From positions 3,017,001 to 3,081,000 of the forward strand of contig NC_081807.1 of assembly GCF_030704535.1 (NCBI RefSeq): a stretch of 64,000 bases of DNA, read 5' to 3'. A program made the translations under genes and the position numbers. Of this stretch, positions 23,666-36,815 are shown one piece after another. The DNA is from Vitis vinifera (taxonomy: Eukaryota; Streptophyta; Magnoliopsida; Vitales; Vitaceae). Below the pieces are notes generated by a model. It was given only the letters and a program-made list of their open reading frames with translations. It searched no databases and was not told the DNA's origin. The first letter of the stretch is position 1; each line of letters starts with the position of its first letter.

Positions 23666-26600
23666 ACAACTCTACTGCATGAATGGAAAGTGTATGTTAT
23701 TAACTTTTTTTAATTGTAAAATTTATCCACTTCATTAACCTCACTCCAGACATTTGTATGGATGAAGTAGAAACCCAAAAATTTGGTGTCTTAAAGTGCT
23801 GTGCAGAGTTGAAATTATGTATTTATTGGGACCTAGAACAGTTGAAAATTACTAGAGAATGGGTCATTCATATAGTTCAATGGAGCTTTTGGCTTCAACT
23901 GGGCTCATTCCCAACGCCCAATAGATGTTGATTACTTGATATTGTAAAACAACTTCATTTCATTTGTGACTAGGCCTTATATTCCTCATCATTTCTGTTG
24001 TGTATTTTGGTGAAGTTCTCAAGGTCAAACAACTCAATGTCGGTGGCGAGAAATTGAATCAAATGACAAATGAGATGGGTCCCAGCCAAGCGATGCTGGG
24101 CATCTTAATCATTGTAGCTGTGTCCCTTTCTCTCTCCCCTTCACTACCCAGAAGAAATCAAAGATTTTTGCTCCACCCCATTGGAAAAGCTTTCCACTAT
24201 GGTACGGTGGGCAGTCAGCATCAGTGTTAAGTGAGAGATCAATCATTCTCTCCCAAAGATAAAGAAATAATTAATACATGAATAACCGCAGATTGATGGT
24301 ATGATTCTTAGCTACGTGACTGGATGTTGTATATATTTTTAAGTAACACTCTGAAATAAATATTTTTTTATAGAGATTGGGGTGGAAACCCAACATCTGA
24401 AACGATCAAAACGTGAATACTTGTGTACCTTGGACCAACCAACAAAGGAGATGGTGAATACCCATTACTTTTTTTGATGCTGACACGAGGGCATTCTGGC
24501 CCCATTTGGAGGGGTGGCTTGTGGCCTCTGCTTTTGTCTTTTATAGTACCATACCAAGCTTTTCTTTTTCATAATTTATATGCTGGAAAAAGTATGAAAA
24601 AATAAAAGGAAATGAAAGAATGAGGGGAGGGAGTGTTTTTCTCTTACTGCAGATCTCTAGTCTCAAGCAAGGAATATAAGGATGGAAGGAAACATCCAGG
24701 GCAGAGAGCTTTGTGGTTAAGGGAAAATGATGGGGAAAAGATGAAGAGAGGAGGAGTCTGTCAGAAGACAAACTCATCTCATCTCTGTTCTCCCATGTGA
24801 TTTCTTCTATGTGTTTGATTGTAGGTTTCAAGTATTCCCTCTTCATGGGCTTATCTTCCACTCCTAAATCCCAACGACCAAATAGTAATAATAATAAAAA
24901 AGAAGAAAAAAATGACTAATCATACTGTGAGTCCATTTTCTCATGTGTTTGATCATGAATTGCATGGTTTGACTACGATATTAAAGGGCTACTTTCAGTT
25001 CCTATCAATGACAAAATATTATATATGTAGCATAGTCTTATTACTTTATATTTTTACTACATTTAGAAGTATTTTTTTCTAAGGTCCATCGAGCCATTCG
25101 ATGTGTTCAAATGTCATATCGTAGGTATTTATATCGACTTTGATCTTATTTATTTATATATTTATTTTTTATTCAAATTTGATCATATATATATATATAT
25201 AAACAATTCATATGGCGTGCATGGCGAAAAATCATATCATTTTTCGTGTTCTAAAATAGTCTAATAGAAGGAAGAGGAAGAGTTGATGGGAGAGGATATG
25301 AGGTTAGGGAAATTGATCAAAAAATTTCTGAACCAGACATCTGAGATATCTAGGGTGAGCGTGATAGGATTGGATATGTAGGAAGGAGGAGAAACCAAAG
25401 CGGGGCCATGACAGATAAGTGGCGGGGGGCAATAGGCAGCTGTCTCTTCCTCCTCCTCTATACATATTTACTTTCCCTGTTGGTTCCTGTGTGGCGTGCG
25501 TGTATCTCTCCCTCCCTCTCTCTCTCTCTCTAGTCAGTATTACTAAATTAATTATGAATTATGTAACGTTGAATAACACAAAAGGGATCTTAATGTAAAG
25601 CAAAGGTGGGATGGCCCCTTGTCGAAGCTTTTTCAAAAGATTTTTCCAAATATTTTGGTTGGTGTGAGTTGGGTGAAGAGGATTTAAGTAGTAGTTATGT
25701 GAAGGAGACCCACTTCTCCTTGAGCCACATAAAATGTCATGTGCCCTAGTGTCGGTGCTTCCTATGTTTTTGCTTTCTTTTGATCATATCACCATGTGTT
25801 ACCTTATGCAATGCTAATTAAGCCTCAAATAAACCTCTCTCTCCCAAAAATAAATAAATGAAAACCCAAATAATTGAACGATGATACAAACAAATTCTAG
25901 AAAAATCTCGATTGAAGGGAAATATCAGCATCTTAAGATTTTTTTTTTAAAAAAAAATCTTGAAAATTAACTATTAAAAATATAAAATTTTATTTGATTA
26001 AAGAGATAAAATAATCTCAAATTTATAAATTGATCTTAAAAAAATAACTCATTTTTTATAAATAAAAAAAAACATTCTTACTTTTTTATAGCAAAAAAAC
26101 CCTTATCAAAATTTGTTATTTTTTAAGTTTAAACACAAGAAAAATTAAGGTCTATTTGAGAATTATATTTTAAAACAAAGAACAGAACATTATTTCATGT
26201 TTTTTAATTTTAAAAATATAAAATAATATATTTTAATTATTTTATATTTTTTCACTTATTTTTTTATGATTGTTTTAAGAAAATAATTATATAAACATGT
26301 AAAATAATTAAAAATAAAATATTATATATAAAAATTATTTTAAAAATAAATTAAAAATATTTTAGATTTTCAAATAATTTTTTGTTGTATAAAATAAAAA
26401 ATAAGTTTTTAAAAACAATTATCAAACAAACCTTTCATTTATGAATTGGGATTATTTTAATCAAGTAATTCTAAATTTATTATATATCTTTTAAATTTTA
26501 ATATAAATAAAAAATAATATGAAGCTGAAATGGATGATGTATAATGACAGTACATAAATATTTGATTTTTTTTTCTATAGTTGGTTATAAATGGGAAATT

Positions 26601-27093
26601 GGTTGGAGGGAACCTTTCAAGAAACATTTAAATTGTATTTAATGAGAGAATTATTTTAAAAAAAAAATTGGTTGGGTTTCTATCTCTCTCCTCTTCAGCT
26701 GACTGACTGTGGTGGTAACTGCCAAACTGGCAAGTTGAAGTTTGTGACCTAAGCAGTGTTTAGGATGTAATTAGGAAGGATGAAAGAAAGAGAGTGAAAA
26801 AAAAGAGTGAATAGTGAGGGATTTGGCGCATTAGTAGTGTCGGCGGAGATGTTGATAAAGGTAGAGAGAGGAGAAAGGAGGTCCATAAGAAAGGTGGAAC
26901 CGTGGGAGAAGAAGATGAAGATGATGAGAGGCATCACACCATGTGGGTAATGTAGTTTCGAGGTCTGGTGGGTGTTTCGCTTCTGGGTTTTCTCTATCTT
27001 TAGACATCGGAAACGGGTATAGTTGGGCTTTAGATTTTTGGGTTTGAAGCGGACTGATTTACTCTCCACCAGATCTCCACCTCCTACTCAGTA
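23666..27093 (+). promoter_or_regulatory. HDA19 3' flank and upstream region of the cellulose synthase gene
   Basis: The first about 300 bp are the likely HDA19 3' UTR. The middle is unrecognised. A CT-rich run lies at about 25506-25532. 25900-26560 is very AT-rich and includes a probable MITE. The 300 bp before 27094 are the likely CESA leader and core promoter, with TC-rich stretches near 26680. Open frames here (for example 26749-27069, minus) resemble nothing and are treated as chance. Confidence 0.4.
26149..26434. mobile_element. Probable hAT-type MITE upstream of CESA
   Basis: An AT-rich element whose ends are imperfect inverted repeats. The left end reads AGGTCTATTTGAGAATTATA; the complement of the right end reads AGGTTTGTTTGATAATTGTT. 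The internal part is non-coding. No certain 8-bp target duplication, so the call rests on the terminal repeats. Confidence 0.45.
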
Positions 27094-30000
27094 ATGGAGG
27101 CCAGTGCTGGTTTAGTGGCTGGTTCTCACAACCGGAACGAGCTTGTGGTCATCCGTCGTGAGGGAGAAGCTGCCGGTGTATGGGTTTTTCCTTTTTTTTT
27201 TTTTTTGGGAATTTGTTCTCCGATTTCAGTGACTAATTTTCTTTTAATGGGTGTTGCAGCGGAAGCCATTGGCGAATCTAAGTGGGCAAACATGCCAGAT
27301 TTGTGGGGATGATGTTGGACTTACTGCGGAGGGAGAGTTGTTTGTGGCCTGCAATGAGTGCGCATTTCCGATTTGCAGGACTTGTTATGAGTACGAGCGC
27401 AGCGAAGGAAACCAGGTCTGCCCTCAGTGCAAGACTCGCTTCAAACGTCTCAAGGGTATCTTTTTTTTCTTCTTCATTCTTTTTTCTTTAATGATTTCTT
27501 GAAAACCCACAAATCTAATTGGAGGTGAATCGTAGGATGTGCTAGAGTTGAAGGCGATGAAGAAGAAGATGATGTTGATGACTTGGAGAATGAGTTCAAT
27601 TTCGTGGGGAGAAGGAGGGATACCCAAGATATGCAGTACATTGCAGAGGGCATGCTTCAGGGCCACATGACTTATGGCCGTGCTGGGGATGCTGACATGC
27701 TTCCTCAAGTTGTCAACACCATGCCTACGGTTCCTCTGCTAACCAACGGCCAAATGGTACCTCATCATATCATATGCTCCTCTTCTTTTTAAGTGATGTC
27801 ATAAAATTGGCCTCCCTGCTCACTCACTCCTCCTGATTGGGTTTGTTGCAGGTTGATGATATTCCTCCTGAGCACCATGCTTTGGTTCCTTCTTTTCTTG
27901 GTGGCGGAGGCAAAAGAATCCACCCTCTTCCTTTCTCTGACCCAGCCTTCCCTGGTAACTCTCTTTGTTACACCCTTCCTCCCCTTTAAATTCGAGCACC
28001 CATAAGCATTTGGGGTTAATTTTTTTTTTTTAATTGCAGTACAACCTAGGTCCATGGATCCTTCCAAGGACTTGGCTGCTTATGGCTATGGAAGTGTGGC
28101 TTGGAAGGAGAGGATGGAAAATTGGAAGCAGAAGCAAGAGAAGCTACAGGTGATGAACGAAAATGGTGGGAAAGATTGGGACAACGATGGGGATGGGCCA
28201 GATCTACCCCTGTAAGTACTTGAGAAACTTCAGCTGTCTGATAAATTTTGGGCACAGCTTCTTTTCTGCATTTTGTTGCTCAGCTAGGATATTGCAAATT
28301 ATGCTGTATGTATTATCATGTTTCGACATAGTCATTCTTATAAGTGGAAGTACTCCAACTCTGTTGATTGTATGATGACTACTGGACTAATTTGTCACTT
28401 GTTAGTAAATTGGTTGTAAAGCTTGATCAGTGTTATCAAATCTCTATGCCCAACAACAATTCATGCTGCTGACCTAAGGCTGCATGCTATGGGACAAGTT
28501 CATTAAGCCATTCTCATAATTTTTTAGCACAAACTTTGCATGTTAATATGATAGAAATCTATATTGAGTTGATTGTATAGTGAGCAAGGAATGTCAGACT
28601 ACACTAGTTGATGGCAATTACCAGATTTCTCACTCTCCTTTGCATTTTATTTCATTCCCTGTAGCATTAATTTGAAGAATGAAAATCGGCTTTACACTAA
28701 AAATCGGTTCTCCGTGTATGTATGATCAGGATGGATGAGGCAAGGCAACCATTATCAAGGAAGCTACCTGTTCCATCAAGCCAAATTAATCCATATCGAA
28801 TGATAATTATAATCCGGCTTGTAGTTCTCGGGTTCTTCTTCCATTATCGGGTCATGCATCCTGTAAATGATGCTTATGCACTGTGGCTTGTATCTGTGAT
28901 CTGTGAGATTTGGTTTGCCATTTCATGGATTCTTGATCAGTTTCCAAAATGGCTCCCAATTGACAGGGAAACTTATCTAGACAGGCTGTCATTGAGGTCA
29001 GTGTTTAGCCTACTTCAGTTTCTGTGCATTAATTTCCTGGTAGGTAAATCTGTGTTTAATATCTAATAATGGTATACTCAGGTATGATAAGGAAGGTCAA
29101 CCTTCTCAACTTTCTTCAGTTGATATATTTGTCAGTACTGTGGATCCTTTAAAAGAGCCGCCTTTGGTTACTGCAAACACGGTGTTGTCCATTCTGGCTG
29201 TGGACTACCCAGTTGACAAGGTTTCCTGTTATGTTTCTGATGATGGTGCTGCCATGTTGACATTTGAAGCCTTGTCTGAAACATCCGAATTTGCGAGAAA
29301 GTGGGTGCCTTTCTGCAAGAAATTCAACATTGAGCCACGTGCACCAGAGTTTTATTTTGCTCAGAAGATAGATTATCTTCAGGATAAGGTTTTAACTTCA
29401 TTTGTTAAGGACCGAAGGGCTATGAAGGTATAAACTCCATATCCCACCAAGGTTCTTACTTGGATGCTGATAGGTGTTATTTTCTCTTTTTTGGCCTGAA
29501 TCTGAATTTGACCAATTGCTGAATTTATAGCCATCTTCAACAACTCTGCTTAATCTCATGAAACTTCAACTAATTTCTCAAGTTATTATTCTTGATGTTC
29601 AGTATGACCAAACAGATAGTAACAAAATGGCCAATTTATTAATCATTTTGGCTAGGGTCCTATCAACCCCATATTTTTTAGGGTACCTTTTCTAAATCAA
29701 TTTGGTTGACGCCAATAATTATTCAATTATTTAATCTATAAAAAAAAAAAAAATCAATTTGGTTGACTCTAGACTGGCTTGTGAATTGTGATACAGTGTG
29801 TACCATCTACACTCATTTTGCCTGTCTTCATGGCTTACACTGTAAATCTCTTTTGCATTGTCTTTTACAGAGAGAGTATGAGGAATTTAAAGTTCGGATT
29901 AATGCCTTGGTTGCCAAAGCTCAAAAGGTCCCAGAAGAAGGGTGGACAATGCAGGATGGGACGCCTTGGCCAGGAAATAATGTCCGTGATCACCCTGGAA

Positions 30001-33000
30001 TGATTCAGGTATATATTTCTGAGAGTTATTTATGAGATGTCCTGATCTGATCATTCTTGTTCTAAGCATTCTTTTGGGATTTTCTCTAGGTTTTTCTAGG
30101 TCAAAGTGGGGGGCATGACACAGAAGGAAATGAATTACCACGCTTAGTCTATGTGTCCAGAGAAAAGAGACCTGGATTTAATCACCACAAGAAGGCTGGT
30201 GCCATGAATGCTCTGGTATGTAGCTTGGTAAAATCACATCTATTCTAGGTGTCCTGATAAAGATGTCTGAATTTTATTTCCTGGTGGGCTTATTCTTTAA
30301 AACAGGTCCGAGTCTCTGCTGTTCTTACGAATGCACCTTATCTATTGAATTTGGATTGTGATCACTACTTCAACAACAGCAAGGCTCTCAAGGAGGCAAT
30401 GTGTTTCATGATGGATCCACTGCTGGGAAAGAAAGTGTGCTATGTTCAGTTCCCACAGAGGTTTGATGGGATTGATAGGCATGATCGATATGCTAACCGG
30501 AACATTGTATTCTTTGATGTAAGCCTGCAGTTCTCCATATCTTGATGCTAGTTTTGATAGTTTAGAGCTTTTCTATCGATTGACTTGGTCATTTTATATG
30601 CACTAGATCAACATGAAAGGCTTGGACGGAATTCAAGGACCCATTTATGTGGGTACTGGGTGTGTCTTTAGAAGACAGGCATTCTATGGTAATGATGCTC
30701 CAAAAACAAAGAAGCCTCCAACAAGGACCTGTAACTGCTGGCCAAACTGGTGCTGTTGTGGTTGCTGTTTCTCTGGAAAGAAGAAAAAGAAAACCACAAA
30801 GTCCAAGTCTGAGAAGAAGCAGAAGAAGTTTAGGAGATTGGATTCTGGAGCACCTGTATTTGCTTTAGAGGGCATTGAGGAGGGCATTGAAGGTAAAAAC
30901 TATCCTTTTAAATGATTTTGTTATCATTTTAAGGTCTTTTTTTGAGCTTTGTTTAGGAAAAATGACCTAATTCCTGAAATAGGCTTAGTTTTGTTAAACA
31001 CAATGGATACTAATTGGATGGCTTCCTGATGGATATATGGTAAGCTGATAAAGAATCTTCATATGGCCTGGTTGGTGATTGCCTAGTTTAAATCTTTCAT
31101 GAGTTTCCCAGTGATAATTCACTTTTATATTTAATTCTGGGGACAACTCAATGCTTTATTAGAGAGTGTATTCTAGTAAAATTTTAAGAATAATCACTTT
31201 TAATGGCAATTATAGTTTGGTTGAGGTCTTAGGCCAGTTACCTTACAAAGAAGCTAAGGAGTTTGTGCTTAGGTTGAAGAGAAATATTTATAAGAAATTA
31301 TTATATCGATGCAATTGATTTTCCATCTGATAAAATAAGTAAATAAATTACATTCAGAGCATTATAATATAACTTTGACTTTGGTCAATTATCCTATTGG
31401 AGACTCTTCTATTTTCATTGTAACCATTGCAATTAGAAAAGAATTGTGTATGTGTTTTTATTTTTATTTTTTCTGTTTTTTTTTTTTCTCATAAGACAAC
31501 CCTTGAATTTCATTTTATAGACGAAGTCCTGAGGCAAATATCACATGCTGTGATTGTTAGTTTCAAGAATTATAAATAAAGTAATTCTAGGGAATTTATG
31601 CTTCCAGTGAGTCATGGCCATTGAAGTCCTGCTCCCTTAGATGCTTTTGAAACATACCCCAAGCTACAACCAATATTAGAATGTTCACCAAAAGCTTTAA
31701 GACAAAGGCTGAAAGAGGGGACACTCCCATATGACCTCTCTCTTCATTTGATACATCTATATAGCTATTTTATCAAGCTAAGCATCTACCGAATCTATAA
31801 CACAATTTATCTCCAAATTTAATGTAATTTCGGGCTGTGTCCTGGTCAAAGTTCAACCCCTCTAACAAATAATATTGGCTGCATATGGAGGCCACATTTG
31901 GGGCCTCACAAATATGTCAGGCATGTTTTGATTAGCAAAGTGTAGATGTATGTAGAATATGTCAGGTTCATGGTTTGCAAACAATAGTGGCCTCTTAATA
32001 GCCTTGCTCTAACCTATGGCCTTAGAGGAGATTTATAAACAATTGTTTGATATGTTACTTTTCCTAGTTTCAGGATCTTAGTTGGGGACCTTCTATTTGG
32101 GGTTCTACTTCCACTCTGGAGCCTTATTCCATCCTTTCTGTACTGTTTATTGACTGAGGAAAACTTATATATAAGAGAGACAAGTGCTAATTTCTAGGAC
32201 AATCTGGTTAATAAATTATGAAAGGAAACTATACAAAATCGGGAAAGGTAAAATACCAAGTAGGAAAAAAAACTAAAACATAATCAAAGTCAAAATATGC
32301 TCCCTTAATTAGGCATGCAATCTGGTAGAATCAGACTCTAAATCAGGCAGTTTACATCAACTTCTTCAGACTGATCATGCTTTTTTACCATGGTGTGTTA
32401 AATTCAGGAGCAGTTCCATGATTTCATCACTCTACTAATGGAAATTCCATTGCATTTCAGTAGTTAATCCTAGAATTTGGCTTTGCCTCTTAAAGAGGAG
32501 AAAGTATTCATTTACCTTCTTTGTACTACATCAACATGCTGATATGGTACAACAAAGGTATAGCATGCTTTCTCCTTAAAGAGTAAGTCTTAAGTACAAT
32601 GTTGTAAGGATTGTTTCATGCTTTTTTACATGGTTTATTAGAAGGCAATTTTTCTTGTGCATATTGTAAACAAATAAAATATCGATTAAAATAAGAAAAT
32701 ATCTTATATAATTCTAAAGGCACATCTTAACCTATAGAATTCCTTTCAATGATGGAGCTGGAGCCATTTCTTCAATCAAATGGTAGGCCATTATGTTGTT
32801 TCTTACTGACTCAACTGATGAACTTTTTACTATCCCCTGATCTTTCTTTTGTCATGTAGTTCCTTCAACTTAATCAAATAACTCCTTTTAGTTGTGCAAT
32901 GACTGGTGTAGTTATATTTGACCTGACCACCTTAGCTACCCGTATGTAGAAACATGTATGCACTTCAAACCTGATATTTTTTTTTAGATTTGCTACTCCA

Positions 33001-35223
33001 GAACTCACTCCATGCTTACCACTGCTATCAGCATCGTAGCATTATTTTACTCAGGAAATTTTTTGGTCTTGAGTATTTATTTAACTGTGGAGAATGCCAA
33101 TTCGACCATCCTGTTTTAGTAGCATGAATTTTCAAAAAAACCATGATTACTTCAATTTGTTGTTATCACATATTCCTTTTTGCATAATACATTCTATTTG
33201 CCTCACTTCTAATTTTATTATTTAACTGTCATATAGGGATTGAGAGTGAGAAGTCAACTATGTTGTCTGAGACGAAATTGGAGAAGAAGTTTGGGCAGTC
33301 TCCTGTGTTTGTTGCATCAACTCTTCTTGAGGATGGTGGAACACTGAAAATTGCGAGTCCTGCATCTCTATTAAAGGAAGCTATCCATGTGATTAGCTGT
33401 GGTTATGAAGATAAAACGGACTGGGGAAAAGAGGTAACTATGGATATGGCTTGTTTTGCCCCCAAGACATTTCATTTTGGGGATTCTATTTGGTTATTAT
33501 TTAGTACTGGTAAATTTTATTAAGAAAGAAAGAGTCAGAAAGGGGGCTTAGGATCTAATAAACCCTCAAATTGCTATGAGAAAGTAATGATAGACAGAAA
33601 TAAAAGGAACAAACATAGACATTGGAACGAATGTGCCCAATCACTATGCAGTGTTCTATGAATTGCTCAAAATAATAAAGCAGCAAGATCCACCAAACCA
33701 AGGTTCTTGGCTTTATTCATGGTCATGAAAGCATACTATGTTTCTCCCCCTTAAAAATCTGGTATTTCTCTTTTTAAATTTCCCATCAATGGGAAAAGGA
33801 CTGAGTTTCCAAATCATGGTGCCTTTAAGACCAAAAGCCTTGATGTGTTTACTCAAATGATTAATCAACAAAGCTGAAAACACCCATGAAAGGTATATAG
33901 AGGCAGGGCCCTCTGTATTTTTTGTTTTTTTGGGTCTTTTTTTTCTCTAAAGCACATAGTGCAATAAATAAGGAAAAGACAAACCCCCATCACTAAGCTG
34001 CAGAATCATATTAGTCTCCTTTAATGGGGTTTGCCCTAGCAAGGGAGGGAGGGAACTTTTGTGCTTAGCCTCCTGCAATTAGATTCTTGCCATTTTTTCT
34101 AGGTTTTGCATTGCTCCCTGTAAGGTTACTGGCTATCTATTTGATCCTGTTTTTCTAGAAATTTCAAAACTAACTTCATTGCCTTTTATTCAGGTGGGTT
34201 GGATCTATGGATCTGTTACAGAAGATATCTTGACAGGTTTTAAAATGCATTGCCATGGATGGCGATCCATATACTGCATCCCTGACAGGCCAGCTTTTAA
34301 AGGGTCCGCACCCATCAATCTTTCTGATCGTCTGCACCAGGTGCTTCGATGGGCCCTTGGTTCCGTTGAAATTTTCTTGAGCAGGCACTGTCCCCTCTGG
34401 TATGGGTATGGTGGTGGTCTGAAATGGTTAGAACGTCTTTCTTACATCAACGCAACTGTATATCCATGGACATCAATTCCATTGGTCGCTTATTGTACCT
34501 TACCTGCTGTTTGCTTGCTCACAGGCAAATTCATCACTCCAGAGGTATGAGAATCTAGGCAACTGATTTTTTTCAGAATGCCTCCTTAACTTTATGATAC
34601 ACTTATCCTGACCTTTTCCAAACTTTTTCCTATTGCAGCTAAGCAATGTTGCGAGTTTGTGGTTTTTATCCCTTTTTATCTGTATTTTTGCGACTAGCAT
34701 CCTGGAAATGAGATGGAGTGGTGTTGGAATTGATGATTGGTGGAGAAATGAGCAGTTTTGGGTCATTGGAGGTGTTTCAGCCCATCTTTTTGCTGTCTTC
34801 CAGGGGCTTCTTAAGGTGTTAGCTGGTATTGACACAGATTTCACTGTGACTTCAAAAGCCGGGGATGATGAGGATTTCTCTGAGTTGTATGCATTCAAGT
34901 GGACAACATTGCTAATTCCACCTACCACACTTCTGATAATTAACCTGATTGGGGTGGTTGCTGGTGTTTCAAATGCAATTAATAATGGGTACGAGTCCTG
35001 GGGACCTCTGTTTGGTAAGCTCTTCTTTGCCTTCTGGGTGATTGTCCATCTCTATCCTTTCCTCAAGGGTCTACTAGGACGGCAGAACAGGACACCCACC
35101 ATCATCATTGTCTGGTCCATTCTTCTTGCTTCAATCTTCTCCCTTTTGTGGGTCAGGGTTGATCCTTTCTTGGCCAAGTCAGATGGCCCTGTGCTGGAGG
35201 AATGCGGGTTAGACTGTCATTAG
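27094..35223 (+). CDS. CESA6: Cellulose synthase A catalytic subunit, CESA6 clade
   Basis: Processive plasma-membrane glycosyltransferase (family GT2) that makes beta-1,4-glucan from UDP-glucose as part of the rosette complex. Exons: 27094-27177, 27260-27455, 27536-27756, 27852-27954, 28040-28211, 28730-28996, 29082-29427, 29871-30008, 30090-30215, 30306-30518, 30607-30892, 33237-33433, 34194-34544, 34639-35223; 3285 nt, 1094 aa. The N-terminal RING-type zinc finger starts at C40 (CQICGDDVG) and reads CRTCYEYER where most CESAs have CRPCYEYER. The catalytic set is complete: D401/D402 (VSDDG), D568-C-D570, T792-E-D794 and Q832VLRW836. Two membrane helices precede and about five or six follow the catalytic core. 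The class-specific region is unusually Cys- and Lys-rich. N-terminal GSHNRNELV and C-terminal GLDC place it in the CESA2/5/6/9 primary-wall group; I cannot fix the exact orthologue. Intron 11 (30893-33236, 2.3 kb) holds nothing recognisable. Confidence 0.97.
29711..29750 (+). mobile_element. 40-bp 5'-truncated LINE insertion in CESA intron 7
   Basis: The block GCCAATAATTATTC...CTATAAAAAA ends in poly(A). It is bracketed by the 17-bp direct repeat AAATCAATTTGGTTGAC at 29694-29710 and 29751-29767. Poly(A) plus a long target duplication is the mark of target-primed reverse transcription. Only the extreme 3' end of a LINE (or a LINE-mobilised RNA) is present. Confidence 0.85.
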
Positions 35224-36815
35224 AACTGTATTTATTCAGCCTTTGGATGCTCATGGTTCAGAATGCTGCGATGCTTTTGGGGGTTTTATTATCAGATATG
35301 TTTCAGTCACCACACCTCAGATGACCACGGATGGATTTTCACAAGAGGAAGCTTTTAGAATCTGCATATAAAAGATGTGTGGCATTGTGTTGGCTTTTTT
35401 CCTTTTTATCCACTTCAAGTTTGTCTTGCAAATCACCTCTTCAAAGAGGAGGGCATCTGGGACTTGCTACACTGTAAGTTATTGTTTGTGGCAGTCGTCC
35501 TCCTAAATTCTTTATTATTTGGACAAAACTGGAGAGTAATGATCCTCAAGCTCATTAGTCATTGCCCCTTACCAATGGGATTAGTCCTACCCTCTTTCAA
35601 ACGTTCATGTTGATACTGATGCACAGATGACCGGCAACATGTGATCTATTTTAGGTAAATAGTTAAATGCTGTCATATATGAGCGATAGGAGAAGAAACA
35701 ATCTGGATGGTATTACAGTTGGATGGTGTAAGAGGTCAATGTCCCTTTAGTTTTTGTGTTGGTAATAAGTTTCCCACTGTGTTAAAAACTACTATATTGT
35801 ATGTCAAAAGGTGGTGGCATCTGTGTTGTTTGAAGTTGAGCCTCTGGAAGTGAATAAAACTGTAAAGGCCCACAAAATTCAATTGGTCTTTTTCTCTTAC
35901 AAGGCACACGCATGATCATGTTGCTTGTTGGTTATTGTTAATTGGCAGTCCAGTATTTGGAAAATGCATCATATGTTTAAGGATGAATCTGAGTTTGGCA
36001 TCATGCTTGCCTTACTGCAGTGTCAAAGTCTCGAATTCTTTCCATTGAAATGCCTAACCCATATGTGCATTTTTTCTAAACAGTATGGAATATATTGATG
36101 CTACACTTGAATTTGAAATTCTCTTTACATTATCTTTGTGAATAAAGACTTTCATCTTTGTTCTACAGAAAAGGAATAAAAAGGGTAAAGTCTATGACTA
36201 AGAAATTTTCTTGAATTCAAGAAAATTAAAACTTTTCAGGCTATGTACATTCAAAGATGATAATCTTACATTTGCATGACTCTGTAATTACATTGTTTTG
36301 ATTTGCTATGTCAACTACAAAAAATCAAAACTCCCAACACAAGTGGATGAAACAAAAATAAAACTCAAAACACAAGGCCATGAAACCAGTGAATTAGCTC
36401 CTGATGCAGTCAAAAAAAGGGATCATTTGTTTCCTCAAAAAGTTTTACAAAAAGCTTTAGGAGTATATTGAAAGCCAACTTTTCTGTGGCTGGATTCACA
36501 TGAGGATGATTAAGATGGGTTTCACTTTTCTCTTCTTCTCTTCAGATCCTTCAAGAATATTGTTCCTCTAGGATTTCTGCATTGCAATCCCAATGCACTA
36601 AACCAATCTTCCTTAATCAGTGATCTTCTGAGCGCGAGATCAGACCTACTGTGCAGAACCAGATTACTGAAATGTGAAGCTTACCTGCAGGAGATGGATT
36701 CCACAATCGTGAAATCTTTTTAGCTTATAAGGCGATGCCTTCTTTGGAGCAATTCTTATGGCCTTGGCCAGTAATGATATTAATACCAAGACAAACTTTG
36801 ATCCTGAATCAGTGA
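35224..36815. other. Convergent 3' flanks of CESA and CLC-e
   Basis: The two genes point at each other across about 1.6 kb. The left part is the likely CESA 3' UTR and the right part the likely CLC-e 3' UTR. I see no gene or element between them; the frame at 35377-35613 looks like chance. Confidence 0.5.

Noticed and set aside
24541..24861. 106-codon minus-strand frame between HDA19 and CESA
   Set aside because: No recognisable domain, skewed composition, no splice or promoter context.
26749..27069. 106-codon minus-strand frame next to the CESA start
   Set aside because: Antisense to the probable CESA leader; TC/GA-rich strand bias explains the open frame.
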